From an uncultured Dorea sp. (GTDB taxonomy: Bacteria; Bacillota; Clostridia; Lachnospirales; Lachnospiraceae): a stretch of DNA of 45,856 bases. Under the pieces are notes generated by a model. It was not told the origin of the DNA and did not search any database. It saw only the letters and a list, made by a program, of their open reading frames with translations. The stretch lies in assembly GCA_947647815.1 (NCBI GenBank), contig CANSLW010000003.1, positions 1-45,856 on the forward strand. Reading direction: 5' to 3'. The translations under genes and the position numbers were made by a program. This document shows, one piece after another, positions 9,970 to 17,051 of the stretch (position 1 is its first letter; every line of letters starts with the position of its first letter).

Positions 9970-11108
9970 CCATAGATGGAAAATATTATAATACGCTGGA
10001 TATTGAGTCATTTTCTCTGATGATGAAGGATCCCTCTTACTGCTATAAGTTTTATTGGTTAGAAGCAATTGTGCAGTTAATCTCAGAAGGGGTTAAGGAG
10101 AGTTCTTTTGATGCAATCATTGATGAGATGATATGCAATGCCTGGTATTCGGTAAGAGAATTTCATATTCATTTAAGCGGTATGCAGGCAGATGGTCAGG
10201 TCAGAGATGGTTTGGAACGGGCTGTTCTTAGACTGGCAGAACTTTCGGATCTTTCTGCAAATGCATCTAAAGTGGAGATTAAAAATGCCGTCACGGAGCA
10301 TAATGCCGAATTAAAATCTTTCAAGGAACAGTTAACTAATATGGTTCCCTATAGAGCTTTGGCCGGCTTTTTTAATCGAAGTGAAGAATCAGCAGACTGG
10401 GGGAGTGTCCGAAGGTTGATTCCCTATATTGAACGTATTAACCAAAATACAGTTCTGTTGCCATATACTTTGGGACCGGAAAGTAAGTTGAAAAAGAAGA
10501 TCTATTTTCAGGATGCCTGGGTGGAGATGATACAGGATCAGACGGTACCAATACTTGGCTGGATTCAATATGAAAAGGTAAGGTGGCTGCAGAATAACAA
10601 TCCGGAAGTGCCGGGACTCATTTATAAACTTGCACCAATGGATGAGAAGATGCGTAAGTTGAATAACGTTCGGAAACTGTGGGAAGGAATTATAGAGGTA
10701 AGGGAAATAAGAGATGTGTTTACGGATAAAACCATAGTTTCAAAGCAGTACGATGTGGATCATTTTATTCCATGGTCATTTGTGATGAATGATGAACTGT
10801 GGAATTTGATGCCGATGGATTCTTCGCTGAATTCATCAAAAAGTAACAGGCTTCCGAAGTGGAATCCGTTTTTCGAACGCTTTGCCAGAAATCAATTTAT
10901 TTTGTACGGACTAATTCATGAGAAAAATACAATTAGGAAATTATATGAGTCTTGTTACAGGGATAATTTGCATTCACTGTGGGCAGGTCAGGAATTATAC
11001 AGAAAAGGGAATTCAGAAATAGAATTTTATAATATTCTGCAGAAGAATATGCAACCTGTATATGATTCTGCCAGAAGACAAGGATATGAGGTTTGGAATA
11101 GAAGTTAA
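9930..11108 (+). CDS. HNH endonuclease domain protein
   Basis: 392 residues. The GTG start at 9930 lies inside the methyltransferase gene (40-base overlap) with GGAAAGAGG at 9912-9920. The N-terminal 260 residues are mostly helical and unassigned. The HNH/McrA-type nuclease is near the C-terminus: DVDHFIPWSF (Asp277, His278), then LWNLMPMDSSLNSSKSNRLP, giving the D-H...N...(H/N) pattern in which the last ligand position is in SSKSNRLP. HNH enzymes cut DNA through a metal held by these residues. Because it is translated in overlap with the methyltransferase it is probably its partner: either an effector toxin whose activity is licensed by the other genes, or a restriction-like nuclease. It is the last gene of the AT-rich island. 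Confidence 0.85.
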   Translation: MAESDFAKIEYSLTIDGKYYNTLDIESFSLMMKDPSYCYKFYWLEAIVQLISEGVKESSFDAIIDEMICNAWYSVREFHIHLSGMQADGQVRDGLERAVLRLAELSDLSANASKVEIKNAVTEHNAELKSFKEQLTNMVPYRALAGFFNRSEESADWGSVRRLIPYIERINQNTVLLPYTLGPESKLKKKIYFQDAWVEMIQDQTVPILGWIQYEKVRWLQNNNPEVPGLIYKLAPMDEKMRKLNNVRKLWEGIIEVREIRDVFTDKTIVSKQYDVDHFIPWSFVMNDELWNLMPMDSSLNSSKSNRLPKWNPFFERFARNQFILYGLIHEKNTIRKLYESCYRDNLHSLWAGQELYRKGNSEIEFYNILQKNMQPVYDSARRQGYEVWNRS

Positions 11109-11140
11109 ATGCGCCATTACATGAAAAGGAAGTGTTTCCC

Positions 11141-12160
11141 TTGAATTACAAGAAATTATTAAAACAAAAAGAATATCATTTTCTCCAAACCAATAACCAT
11201 CTCGGCTCCCACATCATCCTTCTCGGCCTTGCCGGAAGTTACGCCTACGGCACCAATATCGACACCAGTGATATTGATATCAAAGGTATTACGCTGAACC
11301 GGAGATCCGACCTGATCGGTCTCACCAGTTTTGAGCAGTATGTAGACGAAGATACCGATACGGTAATCTACGCATTCAATAAGATCATCACGCTTCTGCT
11401 AAGCTGCAATCCCAACACAATAGAACTTCTGGGGCTTAATCCGGAGCATTATCTATATCTGAGTGATATCGGACAGATGATTTTGGATAACAAGAACCTT
11501 TTTCTCTCAAAGCGTGCAATTCATTCTTTCGGCGGATATGCAGACGCGCAGCTTCGCCGGCTGCAGAATGCCCTTGCCAGGGATACTTTTCCACAGACCG
11601 AGAAAGAGCAGCACATTTTTAATTCGGTTAAGAATGCGATGCGGGATTTTAATAGCCGTTATAAGCGTTTTGAAAATGGAAGTCTGGAAATATTCATTGA
11701 CAAGGCAGTGAACCCGGAACTGGAATCGGAGATATTTGTGAATGCCAATATGACGCACTACCCGCTTCGTGACTATGTTGGAATGTGGAATACTTTGACA
11801 AATGTTGTCAGGGATTATGAGAAAATCGGAAAGCGCAATAAGAAAAAAGATGATCTACACCTGAATAAACATGCGATGCATCTGATCAGGCTTTTCATAA
11901 TGGCGTTAGATATTCTTGAAAAAGGTGAGATTAACACTTACAGAGAGAAAGAACAGGATCTTCTTATGGATATCCGATCCGGACGATATCAGAAGGCAGA
12001 CGGGACGTTCCATGAGAGTTTCTACGATATGCTGGCAGATTTTGAGAAGAAACTTCATTATGCGGCAGAGAATACTGACTTACCGGAGGAGCCGGATTTG
12101 TCTAAAGTCCAGGATCTGGTAATGACGATAAACGAAAGAGTAATTTGCGGTGAGATATGA
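11141..12160 (+). CDS. RlaP/YcgL-type DNA polymerase beta superfamily nucleotidyltransferase
   Basis: 339 residues. I prefer the TTG start at 11141 because AAAAGGAAG at 11124-11132 is correctly spaced from it; a GTG at 11132 would sit on the SD itself. The nucleotidyltransferase signature is GSYAYGT...SDIDIKGI with Gly32-Ser33 and Asp44/Asp46 as metal ligands. The family (PF10127, also called RlaP or YcgL) has been linked by gene neighbourhood to RNA ligases and RNA repair, which fits the rtcB gene 2.2 kb downstream; substrate is otherwise unknown. Base composition rises in GC here compared with the island upstream, so this gene probably belongs to the resident chromosome or to a different acquisition. 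Its stop overlaps a short downstream frame (ATGA at 12157). Confidence 0.78.
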   Translation: MNYKKLLKQKEYHFLQTNNHLGSHIILLGLAGSYAYGTNIDTSDIDIKGITLNRRSDLIGLTSFEQYVDEDTDTVIYAFNKIITLLLSCNPNTIELLGLNPEHYLYLSDIGQMILDNKNLFLSKRAIHSFGGYADAQLRRLQNALARDTFPQTEKEQHIFNSVKNAMRDFNSRYKRFENGSLEIFIDKAVNPELESEIFVNANMTHYPLRDYVGMWNTLTNVVRDYEKIGKRNKKKDDLHLNKHAMHLIRLFIMALDILEKGEINTYREKEQDLLMDIRSGRYQKADGTFHESFYDMLADFEKKLHYAAENTDLPEEPDLSKVQDLVMTINERVICGEI

Positions 12161-12243
12161 AGAATAGACAAAAGAGTGATTCACAGTTAGATATAGATAA
12201 ATTAAGGGACATTATATGGAGCGGCTTACAAAAGAATATATAG
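12157..12243 (+). other. Short frame, possible 5' part of the next gene lost by frameshift
   Basis: ATG at 12157 overlaps the nucleotidyltransferase stop and is preceded by GGTGAG. It gives 28 residues (MKNRQKSDSQ..., ending IIWSGLQKNI) and stops at 12241. The next gene starts inside it in another frame. The last residues before the stop and the first residues of the 82-residue protein share a helical hydrophilic character, so one indel near the AAAA run at 12230-12233 could join them into a protein of about 100 residues. This is speculative; the short frame may be meaningless. Confidence 0.3.
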
Positions 12244-12464
12244 AACTATTAAGCTTACCAGGTAATGCATCAGATCATTTCTGGGAGCTTGAAAAAAGAA
12301 TTAGAAAAGATAAGAAACATCCAGGTGTTCTGATTGAAATGAGAAGATCAACAGCGATATGGGATATTGCGATACTTGTTCGCGATAAAGTTATAACAAT
12401 GGATGATTTAGAGGGTTACAGTGAAGATCTGATTGACGCGATGAAACTGATTTTGAGCAGATAG
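12216..12464 (+). CDS. Small helical protein of unknown function (82 residues)
   Basis: ATG at 12216 has AAGGGA at 12204-12209 with six bases between, a good start. The product is charged and mostly helical (for example DHFWELEKRIRKDKK and MRRSTAIWDIAILVRDK), with no signal peptide, membrane segment or metal motif. I recall similar small proteins in Lachnospiraceae but no function. It lies 56 bases after the nucleotidyltransferase and 24 bases before the AlkZ/EVE gene, so the three are probably one transcript. A short frame upstream may be its detached 5' end, in which case this copy is a frameshifted version of a longer gene. Confidence 0.6.
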   Translation: MERLTKEYIELLSLPGNASDHFWELEKRIRKDKKHPGVLIEMRRSTAIWDIAILVRDKVITMDDLEGYSEDLIDAMKLILSR

Positions 12465-12487
12465 ATGAAATACAGAGGTTAACAAAG

Positions 12488-13636
12488 ATGGCGAACGAAT
12501 CCGGAACATGGATCATGCATGGTGTCACTGAAGATGATCCTACATGCATACATACCGCAGAAGAGGCAATTACATATATTAATAAAGTCGGTTTTCTCCC
12601 ACTATTTAAGAATGACATCCCTGGCTTTTCCCTGGAAGAGCACACAGTCCCGGAACACTGGTGGAGCGAAGACCCAGAGCATGATCCCTGGGAATGGCGC
12701 AAGGCGATTGCCCGAAGCGGTCAGGTAGCTTATGGCAAATTTTTCGATAAAAAGGCGGGCTTCATCTCCAAGAAGTGGTTTCCGTATTTTGCCAATTACC
12801 GAAGGGAGGGATATGATTTTGACGCCTTATGGGATGATGAGAAGGCTTCCATGCGGCAGAAGAAGATTATGGACTTATTTGCAGAAGAAAATGCAGATGC
12901 AGAGTTATATTCTTTTGAAGTAAAACAGAATGCAGGTTTTGGCAAAGACGGCGAAAAGAACTTTGAAGGAACGGTCACGGATCTTCAGATGATGACATAT
13001 CTCTGTATGCGGGATTTCAGGCAGAAGAGGAATAAGAAGGGTGAGAAATATGGATGGGCGATTGCCGTGTATTCGACGCCGGAGCATCTGTGGGGATATG
13101 ATTATGTGACTTCCGCCTATAAAGAAGATTCGGCAGAATCCTGGAAGAGGATTGCTGCACGGATGAAAGAGATCTGCCCGAATGCGACAGAGGCTCAGAT
13201 CCGCAGAGTTGCCGGCATCGTAAGAGCAGGCAGCATGGCGCCAAGAAGGAAGTCTAACCGTACCGAAGCGAAAGACTGGATCATTCCGGCGAATCCCAAA
13301 TACTATGATGTGGTCGGCGCTTTCGAAGCATCTAAGATTGTTACGTGGAAACAGAGCAGCGATGTCCATGTGGGAGACATGATTTATATGTATGTAGCTG
13401 CACCGTATTCATCAATCATGTATAAGTGTAAAGCGATTGAAGTGGACATTCCACGGCAGTATTCGGACGAGAACTTAACTGTGAAGACAGCGATGAAAGT
13501 AGAACTGCTGGAGAAATACGAACCGAAAGTATGGTCGTTTGAGAGAATTAAGCAATTCGGCGTATATGCAGTACGGGGACCGAGAAATATGCCGAAAGAG
13601 CTGAAGCGTGAAATGGAAGGTAAGAGTAAGAGGTAA
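12488..13636 (+). CDS. AlkZ-related protein fused to an EVE (PUA-like) domain
   Basis: 382 residues, ATG at 12488 with AGAGGT at 12474-12479. Residues 15-235 match what I know of AlkZ-related proteins (winged-helix DNA glycosylase kin): DPWEWR, SGQVAYGKFFDKKAGFISK, and a C-terminal NGW-like KYGWAIAVYSTPE stretch. The catalytic residues of true AlkZ are not identifiable by eye, so activity is uncertain. Residues 262-382 form an EVE domain: DWIIPANPKYYDVVGAF, WKQSSDVHVGDMIYMYVA, then a basic C-terminus. EVE domains bind modified bases in DNA or RNA and often guard restriction systems. The fusion suggests a sensor/remover of altered bases (inference). It lies between the nucleotidyltransferase and rtcB, supporting a nucleic-acid repair neighbourhood. 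Confidence 0.7.
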   Translation: MANESGTWIMHGVTEDDPTCIHTAEEAITYINKVGFLPLFKNDIPGFSLEEHTVPEHWWSEDPEHDPWEWRKAIARSGQVAYGKFFDKKAGFISKKWFPYFANYRREGYDFDALWDDEKASMRQKKIMDLFAEENADAELYSFEVKQNAGFGKDGEKNFEGTVTDLQMMTYLCMRDFRQKRNKKGEKYGWAIAVYSTPEHLWGYDYVTSAYKEDSAESWKRIAARMKEICPNATEAQIRRVAGIVRAGSMAPRRKSNRTEAKDWIIPANPKYYDVVGAFEASKIVTWKQSSDVHVGDMIYMYVAAPYSSIMYKCKAIEVDIPRQYSDENLTVKTAMKVELLEKYEPKVWSFERIKQFGVYAVRGPRNMPKELKREMEGKSKR

Positions 13637-13685
13637 TAGGATTGAGATTAGATAAATGAATTGTTACTCAATGTAAGAGAAAAGG

Positions 13686-13715
13686 TTGAGAGAAAAGTTA
13701 TACTAGCAGTATAAT
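13686..13715 (+). promoter_or_regulatory. Candidate sigma-A promoter for the 49-residue gene
   Basis: TTGAGA at 13686-13691 and TATAAT at 13710-13715 with an 18-base spacer. It would give a leader of about 140 bases, which contains the tandem repeat at 13752-13809. Confidence 0.5.
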
Positions 13716-13751
13716 GACAGCCAGAGAAAAATGTGTTAAAGTAAAGCATAG

Positions 13752-13809
13752 AGTATAGAAGATAGAACGTAAAGTATAGAAGATAGAGCATAAAACATAA
13801 GACATAGAA
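13752..13809 (+). repeat. 21-base tandem repeat, purine-rich
   Basis: The 15-mer AGTATAGAAGATAGA occurs at 13752-13766 and again at 13773-13787, a period of 21; a weaker third unit (AACATAAGACATAGAA) follows at 13794-13809. The whole stretch is A/G-rich and non-coding in the sense frame. Confidence 0.6.
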
Positions 13810-13858
13810 AGAGAAAAGCGGATTTAAGATAGATGAATCCAGGAAAGGAAGAGAAATT

Positions 13859-14008
13859 ATGTTTACAGTTATTCAGGAAAGTAATCTATATCTGGAAACC
13901 ATAAAAGATGCGGCACTTGCTTATGAAAAGTGGAGCTTTGTTTCTGCATATTCAGATAAGATTCGATTGAAAAACTGTGGTGAAGGAAGCTGCGGACTGT
14001 CAGGGTAA
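13859..14008 (+). CDS. Small unknown protein (49 residues) with its own promoter and terminator
   Basis: ATG at 13859 follows AGGAAAGGAAGAG at 13840-13852. The product starts MFTVIQESNLYLETIKDAAL and ends in a Cys/Gly-rich tail (CGEGSCGLSG); no family recognised and no membrane segment. A promoter lies upstream (13686-13715) and a hairpin-plus-T terminator downstream (14044-14090), so it may be a stand-alone unit. Its leader GAATCCAGGAAAGGAA is the same as the leader of rtcB (14341-14356), so part of the rtcB upstream region may have been copied here. It could also be only a remnant. Confidence 0.45.
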   Translation: MFTVIQESNLYLETIKDAALAYEKWSFVSAYSDKIRLKNCGEGSCGLSG

Positions 14009-14043
14009 AGGACGTGTGCAGACAACTGGATACATAGATTTTA

Positions 14044-14090
14044 GAACCGCTTATCTTGTGTGGAGACACAGGGCAGGCGGTTTTCTTATT
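14044..14090 (+). terminator. Rho-independent terminator
   Basis: AACCGC (14045-14050) pairs with GCGGTT (14077-14082), with inner TGTGT/ACACA (14057-14061/14066-14070), followed by TTTTCTTATT. It ends the short unit at 13859-14008. Confidence 0.6.
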
Positions 14091-14091
14091 T

Positions 14092-14270
14092 ATTCCTGCG
14101 GGCAACGAGTCAAGTGACTGCATGCGGGGATTTGGCGACTGCCGCGAGGGTAGCTAAGTGTCAGTGGCACTTGTTCAGCAACAACCGTAACGGAGCGAAG
14201 ACCATATCCCCCGATGCTCTGCATCGTTGTTTGCTTGACGCTCCGTATGCTTGCATCGGGGGTGTTGACT
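14092..14270 (+). repeat. Structured interspersed repeat, copy A
   Basis: Block 1 (14092-14151) matches the reverse complement of 16270-16329 at 53 of 60 positions with no gaps. Block 2 (14208-14270) matches the reverse complement of 16203-16264. In this copy the blocks are 56 bases apart; in copy B only 5. Block 2 forms a hairpin with CCCCCGATGC/GCATCGGGGG arms. The frame through it has no SD and no similarity I know, so I do not call a gene. It sits directly after a terminator and upstream of rtcB. Confidence 0.8.
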
Positions 14271-14365
14271 GAGTTGGTACGCAGAACTGCACTAAGCAAT
14301 GGAATTCGTCACATATGAAGCGTATGCAAAATTTTAGTAAGAATCCAGGAAAGGAAATGATAATT

Positions 14366-15643
14366 ATGGATAAGTTTGAAATTAAAGGAAAAGTGAATAC
14401 AGCTATTTGTTACGCCAGAGTCGTAGAAGATGAGGCGATAGAACAGATTCGGCGTATGTGTGATTATTCCATGACAGAGGGCTCGCGAATCCGCGTCATG
14501 CCCGATGTCCACGCGGGGAAAGGCTGCACCATCGGAACGACAATGACAATCACAGATAAGTCAGTCCCGAATGTAGTCGGAGTGGATATCGGATGTGGGA
14601 TGTATACGGTGAATCTTGGTAAGGCAGATATCGATTTTGAGAAGGTTGATGAAGCGGTTCGTTTTATCCCTTCCGGCCGTGAGGTCTGGGAAGGCAGACA
14701 GGAGCGTTTTGACCTGACTGCGCTTAGGTGTTACAGAGAACTGAAGGATACGAAGAGGTTGGAAAGATCACTTGGAACCCTGGGTGGCGGGAATCATTTC
14801 ATCGAGATTGATGTGGCGGCAGACGGAACCAAATACCTGATTATACATTCCGGAAGCCGTAACTTGGGTAAACAGGTTGCGGAGCTTTATCAGAAACTGG
14901 CAGTCAATCTGAGCAGAGGCTATGGGGATTATCTGGAGAAGCGGGATGAGATTATCAGGAGTTACAAGGAGCAGGGGCGCAGGAAGGAGATACAGAAGGC
15001 CCTAAAGCAGCTTCAGTGGCAAGTCTATGAGAGTGAGACCAGTGTACCGGAAGATTTGTGTTTCTTAAGCGGAAGATATCTGGAAGATTATCTCCATGAT
15101 GTAGAGATCTGCCAGGAATTTGCAAAGAGAAGCAGAGAGAAGATGGCGGAGATTATTCTGGAAAAAGCAGGTATGATGATAGAGAAAGCACCCATGGGAA
15201 AGAAGAGAACGGGAATAATTACGGAGAAAAGAGATATCAATCAAGGCAGCGCATTCCATACGATTCATAATTATATCGATACTGACGAGATGATCTTAAG
15301 AAAAGGCGCTATAGCGGCCCATGCAGGTGAGAAGGTGCTGATTCCAATCAATATGAGAGACGGAAGCGTCTTAGCTGTAGGAAAAGGGAATCCGGAATGG
15401 AACTATTCTGCACCACACGGCGCGGGAAGGATTATGTCCCGGACGAAAGCAAAAGCGAATATTAGCATGGAGGAATACAAGAAGGCAATGGAGGGGATTT
15501 TTACGACATCCCTCAATGAAAGCACATTGGACGAAGCGCCGATGGCATACAAGTCTCTGGAGGATATTATTGAGGTGATCAGAGAGTCTGTAGATGTCAT
15601 TGATGTAATGAAACCAATTTATAATTATAAGGCTTCTGAGTAG
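14366..15643 (+). CDS. rtcB: RNA-splicing ligase RtcB
   Basis: 425 residues. RtcB joins RNA 3'-phosphate or 2',3'-cyclic phosphate ends to 5'-OH ends using GTP and Mn2+, acting in bacterial RNA repair. Signature motifs are all present in order: MPDVHAGKGCTIGTT, VGVDIGCGM (metal Cys), GTLGGGNHFIEI, HSGSRNLG, and APHGAGRIMSR with His351, the residue that is guanylylated. ATG at 14366 follows AGGAAAGGAA at 14347-14356; an alternative Met lies at 14357, and the long frame from 14315 would place the SD inside the gene. Length is close to the bacterial norm of about 400. No archease or RtcA partner is visible, but an RlaP-type nucleotidyltransferase lies 2.2 kb upstream. Promoter not identified; repeat copy A occupies much of the upstream space. 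Confidence 0.95.
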   Translation: MDKFEIKGKVNTAICYARVVEDEAIEQIRRMCDYSMTEGSRIRVMPDVHAGKGCTIGTTMTITDKSVPNVVGVDIGCGMYTVNLGKADIDFEKVDEAVRFIPSGREVWEGRQERFDLTALRCYRELKDTKRLERSLGTLGGGNHFIEIDVAADGTKYLIIHSGSRNLGKQVAELYQKLAVNLSRGYGDYLEKRDEIIRSYKEQGRRKEIQKALKQLQWQVYESETSVPEDLCFLSGRYLEDYLHDVEICQEFAKRSREKMAEIILEKAGMMIEKAPMGKKRTGIITEKRDINQGSAFHTIHNYIDTDEMILRKGAIAAHAGEKVLIPINMRDGSVLAVGKGNPEWNYSAPHGAGRIMSRTKAKANISMEEYKKAMEGIFTTSLNESTLDEAPMAYKSLEDIIEVIRESVDVIDVMKPIYNYKASE

Positions 15644-15811
15644 GCAGAGGGATAGATCTGCAGTGTCTGCGGATGCATAGCGTACTGACACGTTATTGAT
15701 TGGACTCATTGAATTACCAGTTGAGAATGGTTCTTGATTGGGTGTACCAGACAGAGGATGATGCGGCAGATGTGCATTCTCTGCCTTCCGGAGGCAGAAA
15801 TGGAGGAAGAT

Positions 15812-16066
15812 ATGTTTATAGCGCCTGTCATCGATATGGCAGCAACAGGAAGGAATATCGTGAAGCTTAGGGAGGCGGCAGGTTTTACGGTAAGGGATTT
15901 GCAGAATATCTTTGGATTTGCAACACCCCAGGCAATTTATAAGTGGCAGCATGGAACTGCAATGCCGACAATCGATAATCTGGTTGTGCTGGCAGCAGTG
16001 TTTGGGGTATCTATGGATGCAATTATCATAGTTGATGAGAATATAAATACACAGATTAGCGCGTGA
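15812..16066 (+). CDS. Small HTH (XRE-type) DNA-binding protein
   Basis: 84 residues from ATG 15812, which has GGAGGA at 15802-15807; a start at 15800 is possible but its SD (GGAGG at 15790-15794) lies in the hairpin CTGCCTTCCGGAGGCAG. The helix-turn-helix is LREAAGFTVRDLQNIFGFAT followed by QAIYKWQHGTAMPTIDNLV, the usual XRE pattern of Cro/C1 repressors. Such short HTH proteins are common in Lachnospiraceae; the target is unknown. It lies 168 bases after rtcB and 284 bases before the response regulator. Confidence 0.75.
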   Translation: MFIAPVIDMAATGRNIVKLREAAGFTVRDLQNIFGFATPQAIYKWQHGTAMPTIDNLVVLAAVFGVSMDAIIIVDENINTQISA

Positions 16067-16088
16067 TTGTAGAATTTTAGCTGAATCT

Positions 16089-16131
16089 TACAAAATTGTA
16101 GTTTGCTATTATCCTTCATACCACATATAAT
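16089..16131 (+). promoter_or_regulatory. Candidate operator and promoter for the response-regulator operon
   Basis: TACAAAATTGTAGT at 16089-16102 matches the pattern TACA-N3-TTGTAGT also found upstream of the ABC transporter (18515-18528). A -35-like TTTGCT (16102-16107) and TATAAT (16126-16131) with an 18-base spacer follow. The regulator could bind both sites. Confidence 0.4.
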
Positions 16132-16202
16132 GATACTGAGTTCATATGCAGAAAAATGTATCTTAATAGTGTCATGATAATATCATGCAGGTTCTGCCGG
16201 CA

Positions 16203-16329
16203 AGTCAACAACCCCGATGAAAGCATACAGGGCATCAAGCAAGCAGCGATGCAAGCATCGGGGTATGTGACCCTCGCGGCAGTCGCCAAATGCCTGCGAG
16301 CAGTCACTTGGCTCGTTGCTCGCGGGAAT
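16203..16329 (-). repeat. Structured interspersed repeat, copy B (inverted)
   Basis: Inverted counterpart of 14092-14270: 16270-16329 is block 1 and 16203-16264 is block 2, only 5 bases apart. Arms CCCCGATG/CATCGGGG (16212-16219 and 16256-16263) and GCGAGCA/TGCTCGC give hairpin potential. It lies between the candidate promoter and the SD of the response regulator, ending about 21 bases before its ATG, so it would be part of the leader. Confidence 0.8.
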
Positions 16330-16350
16330 CAAAAGAAGGGAAAATCAACT

Positions 16351-17034
16351 ATGAGCAAACTACTACTTCTCGAAGATGATCTAAGTTTAATCAACGGTTT
16401 ATCTTTTGCTTTCAAGAAGCAGGGATACGAAGCGGATATAGCCAGAACCATCAGGGAAGCAGAAGGCTTCTGGGCAGGGGGCGCTTATGATCTCCTGATT
16501 CTGGACGTCTCCCTGCCTGACGGTTCTGGATTTGATTTTTGTGAAAAAGTGAGGCAGACATCTAAGGTGCCGATTATCTTTCTGACAGCATCCGACGAAG
16601 AGATGAATATCATCATGGGACTTGATATGGGCGGAGATGATTATATCACGAAGCCGTTTAAACTGGGAGTTTTGATATCGAGGATTAACGCCCTGCTGCG
16701 CCGTGCGAATGACTTTGGCGCATCATCGACAGAACTTCAGTCCAATGGAATCAAGGTACTCTTATTACAGGGACAGGCATATAAGAATGGAAAATTATTG
16801 GATCTGACCACGGCAGAATATAAGCTATTATGTCTGTTCATGCAGAATCCGGGCACAGTGCTCTCTAAGGAACAGATCCTTAACAGGCTATGGGATTGCG
16901 AGGGGAACTATATCGACAACAATACGCTTACTGTATATATGCGCAGGCTGAGGATGAAGGTAGAAGACAACCCCAGTGAGCCGAAGATGCTTGTAACCGT
17001 CCGCCGTATGGGATATAAGTGGAATGTAATTTGA
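16351..17034 (+). CDS. OmpR-family response regulator
   Basis: 227 residues. The receiver domain has the acidic pair (LLEDD), phospho-acceptor Asp52 in LLILDVSLPDGSG, Thr in FLTAS and Lys in ITKPF; the C-terminal winged helix has LTTAEYKLLCLF and TLTVYMRRLRMK. ATG at 16351 has AGAAGGG at 16334-16340. The longer frame upstream runs through repeat copy B and is not coding. It overlaps or nearly touches its sensor kinase (TGATG at 17032-17036). Together with the downstream ABC transporter it resembles two-component systems that sense antimicrobial peptides or envelope stress and switch on an exporter. Candidate operators: 16089-16102 and 18515-18528. Confidence 0.92.
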   Translation: MSKLLLLEDDLSLINGLSFAFKKQGYEADIARTIREAEGFWAGGAYDLLILDVSLPDGSGFDFCEKVRQTSKVPIIFLTASDEEMNIIMGLDMGGDDYITKPFKLGVLISRINALLRRANDFGASSTELQSNGIKVLLLQGQAYKNGKLLDLTTAEYKLLCLFMQNPGTVLSKEQILNRLWDCEGNYIDNNTLTVYMRRLRMKVEDNPSEPKMLVTVRRMGYKWNVI

Positions 17035-17051
17035 TGAGAGGAAAACGTGCC

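Noticed and set aside
14060..14272. 70-residue + strand frame (and 69-residue - strand frame) over repeat copy A
   Set aside because: They run through a structured repeat and a terminator stem, have no SD and no known similarity.
15734..15811. Longer N-terminus for the HTH protein
   Set aside because: No SD, Cys/Met-rich unlike the HTH family; a good SD precedes 15812.
16156..16350. N-terminal extension of the response regulator
   Set aside because: The extension passes through repeat copy B; the receiver domain starts at 16351 with a proper SD.
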